Source: Thermoanaerobacterales bacterium
GTDB taxonomy: Bacteria > Bacillota > Thermosediminibacteria > Thermosediminibacterales > Tepidanaerobacteraceae
Length of the DNA: 5,225 nucleotides
Assembly: GCA_012841995.1 (NCBI GenBank)
Contig: DUTQ01000124.1
Location: 1-5,225 of the forward strand
Direction of reading: 5' to 3'
Below the pieces are notes generated by a model. That model was given only the letters and a program-made list of their open reading frames with translations, was not told the origin of the DNA and ran no database searches. A program made the translations under genes and the position numbers. The first letter of the stretch is position 1; the number at the start of each line of letters is the position of its first letter. Shown one piece after another: positions 4,975-5,225 of the stretch.

Positions 4975-4997
4975 ATGGTGTTGAATTGTAATAAAAT
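4968..4997 (+). promoter_or_regulatory. Candidate promoter for the PlsY-like gene
   Basis: ATGACA (4968-4973) and TAAAAT (4992-4997), each matching five of six consensus bases, are 18 bp apart, and the PlsY-like start codon follows about 40 bp later. The -35 box is the same bases as the -35 box proposed for ylxP on the other strand, so the two promoters would face away from one shared site. Confidence 0.35.
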
Positions 4998-5037
4998 AAA
5001 CTATGGAATTTTAAAAGGAAAGTTAGGAGCAACTAAA

Positions 5038-5225
5038 ATGAGTAATCTTATATTGGTAGGGATAATATCTTATTTTATCGGCAGTATCTTATTTCCCGTA
5101 GATGGCAAAAAAAAGCATGTTTTGGATTTTACCAAAGGTTATCTCATATTATTTTTCACCGGGCTCTTTATTGATTCAGGGCTATCGTATGTTTTAGCAT
5201 CAATGGGTGCCCTTGCGGGCCACAC
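5038..5225 (+). CDS. PlsY-like membrane protein lacking the motif 1 segment (3' partial)
   Basis: The ATG at 5038 has AGGAG 8 nt upstream, and 62 codons are visible before the window ends. The product resembles PlsY, the membrane enzyme that transfers an acyl group from acyl phosphate to glycerol 3-phosphate. SYFIGSI (11-17) matches the PlsY start (YLLGSIP), GKKKHVLDFTKGYL (24-37) matches the GKK...DFFKG segment, and GALAGHT (56-62) matches the beginning of motif 2 (GH.FP). Between GSI and GKK only five residues remain where PlsY has about 30-35, so the loop with motif 1 (GSGN.GATN) and its essential residues is absent. No frameshift can restore it, because the DNA is missing. It may be a non-catalytic paralogue or part of a larger protein with another role. 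Confidence 0.7.
   Translation, partial: MSNLILVGIISYFIGSILFPVDGKKKHVLDFTKGYLILFFTGLFIDSGLSYVLASMGALAGH

Overview
The window looks like a stretch of an AT-rich, low-GC Bacillota chromosome, most likely class Clostridia. This is inferred from the A/T-rich intergenic DNA, the strong GGAGG-type ribosome binding sites, a lipoprotein-anchored solute-binding protein, a PilX-like pilin fragment, and YlxP and PlsY-type genes. The genus cannot be named from the sequence alone.

Layout from left to right. (1) Positions 1-933, plus strand: the 3' part of a type IV pilin-like (PilX-type) gene that starts before the window, joined to a bactofilin-like, Gly/Asn-rich beta-repeat ectodomain. It is followed by a strong GC hairpin and an orphan Shine-Dalgarno sequence. 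(2) Positions 983-1297, minus strand: a small cupin of the PpnP (pyrimidine/purine nucleoside phosphorylase, formerly DUF1255/YaiE) family. (3) Positions 1298-1632: a non-coding divergent control region. It holds a good sigma-A promoter for the rightward operon, two tandem ARG-box-like operators lying on that promoter, and a leader of about 145 nt with nested and crossing complementary segments. (4) Positions 1633-4598: a four-gene polar amino acid ABC importer operon in the order lipoprotein binding protein, permease, ATPase, permease, tightly packed and apparently read from one promoter. (5) Positions 4602-4883, minus strand: a YlxP/DUF503 gene converging on the operon with a 3-nt gap. (6) Positions 4884-5037: a short divergent promoter region. 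(7) From 5038: the start of a PlsY-like membrane protein that lacks the segment carrying PlsY catalytic motif 1 and runs off the window.

The four importer genes form one functional unit. The binding protein captures a polar amino acid outside the membrane, two non-identical HisM/GlnP-type permeases form the channel, and the HisP/GlnQ-type ATPase powers import. The ARG-box-like pair overlapping the promoter points to control by an ArgR/AhrC-type repressor and so to arginine or a related amino acid as substrate. This is inference, because binding-protein specificity cannot be read reliably from sequence.

The items most worth a second look are the putative ArgR operator, the possible pseudoknotted leader RNA behind it, and the PlsY-like protein without motif 1. 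Nothing here amounts to a clear new defence or mobile system. No CRISPR array, insertion sequence, tRNA or rRNA was seen.
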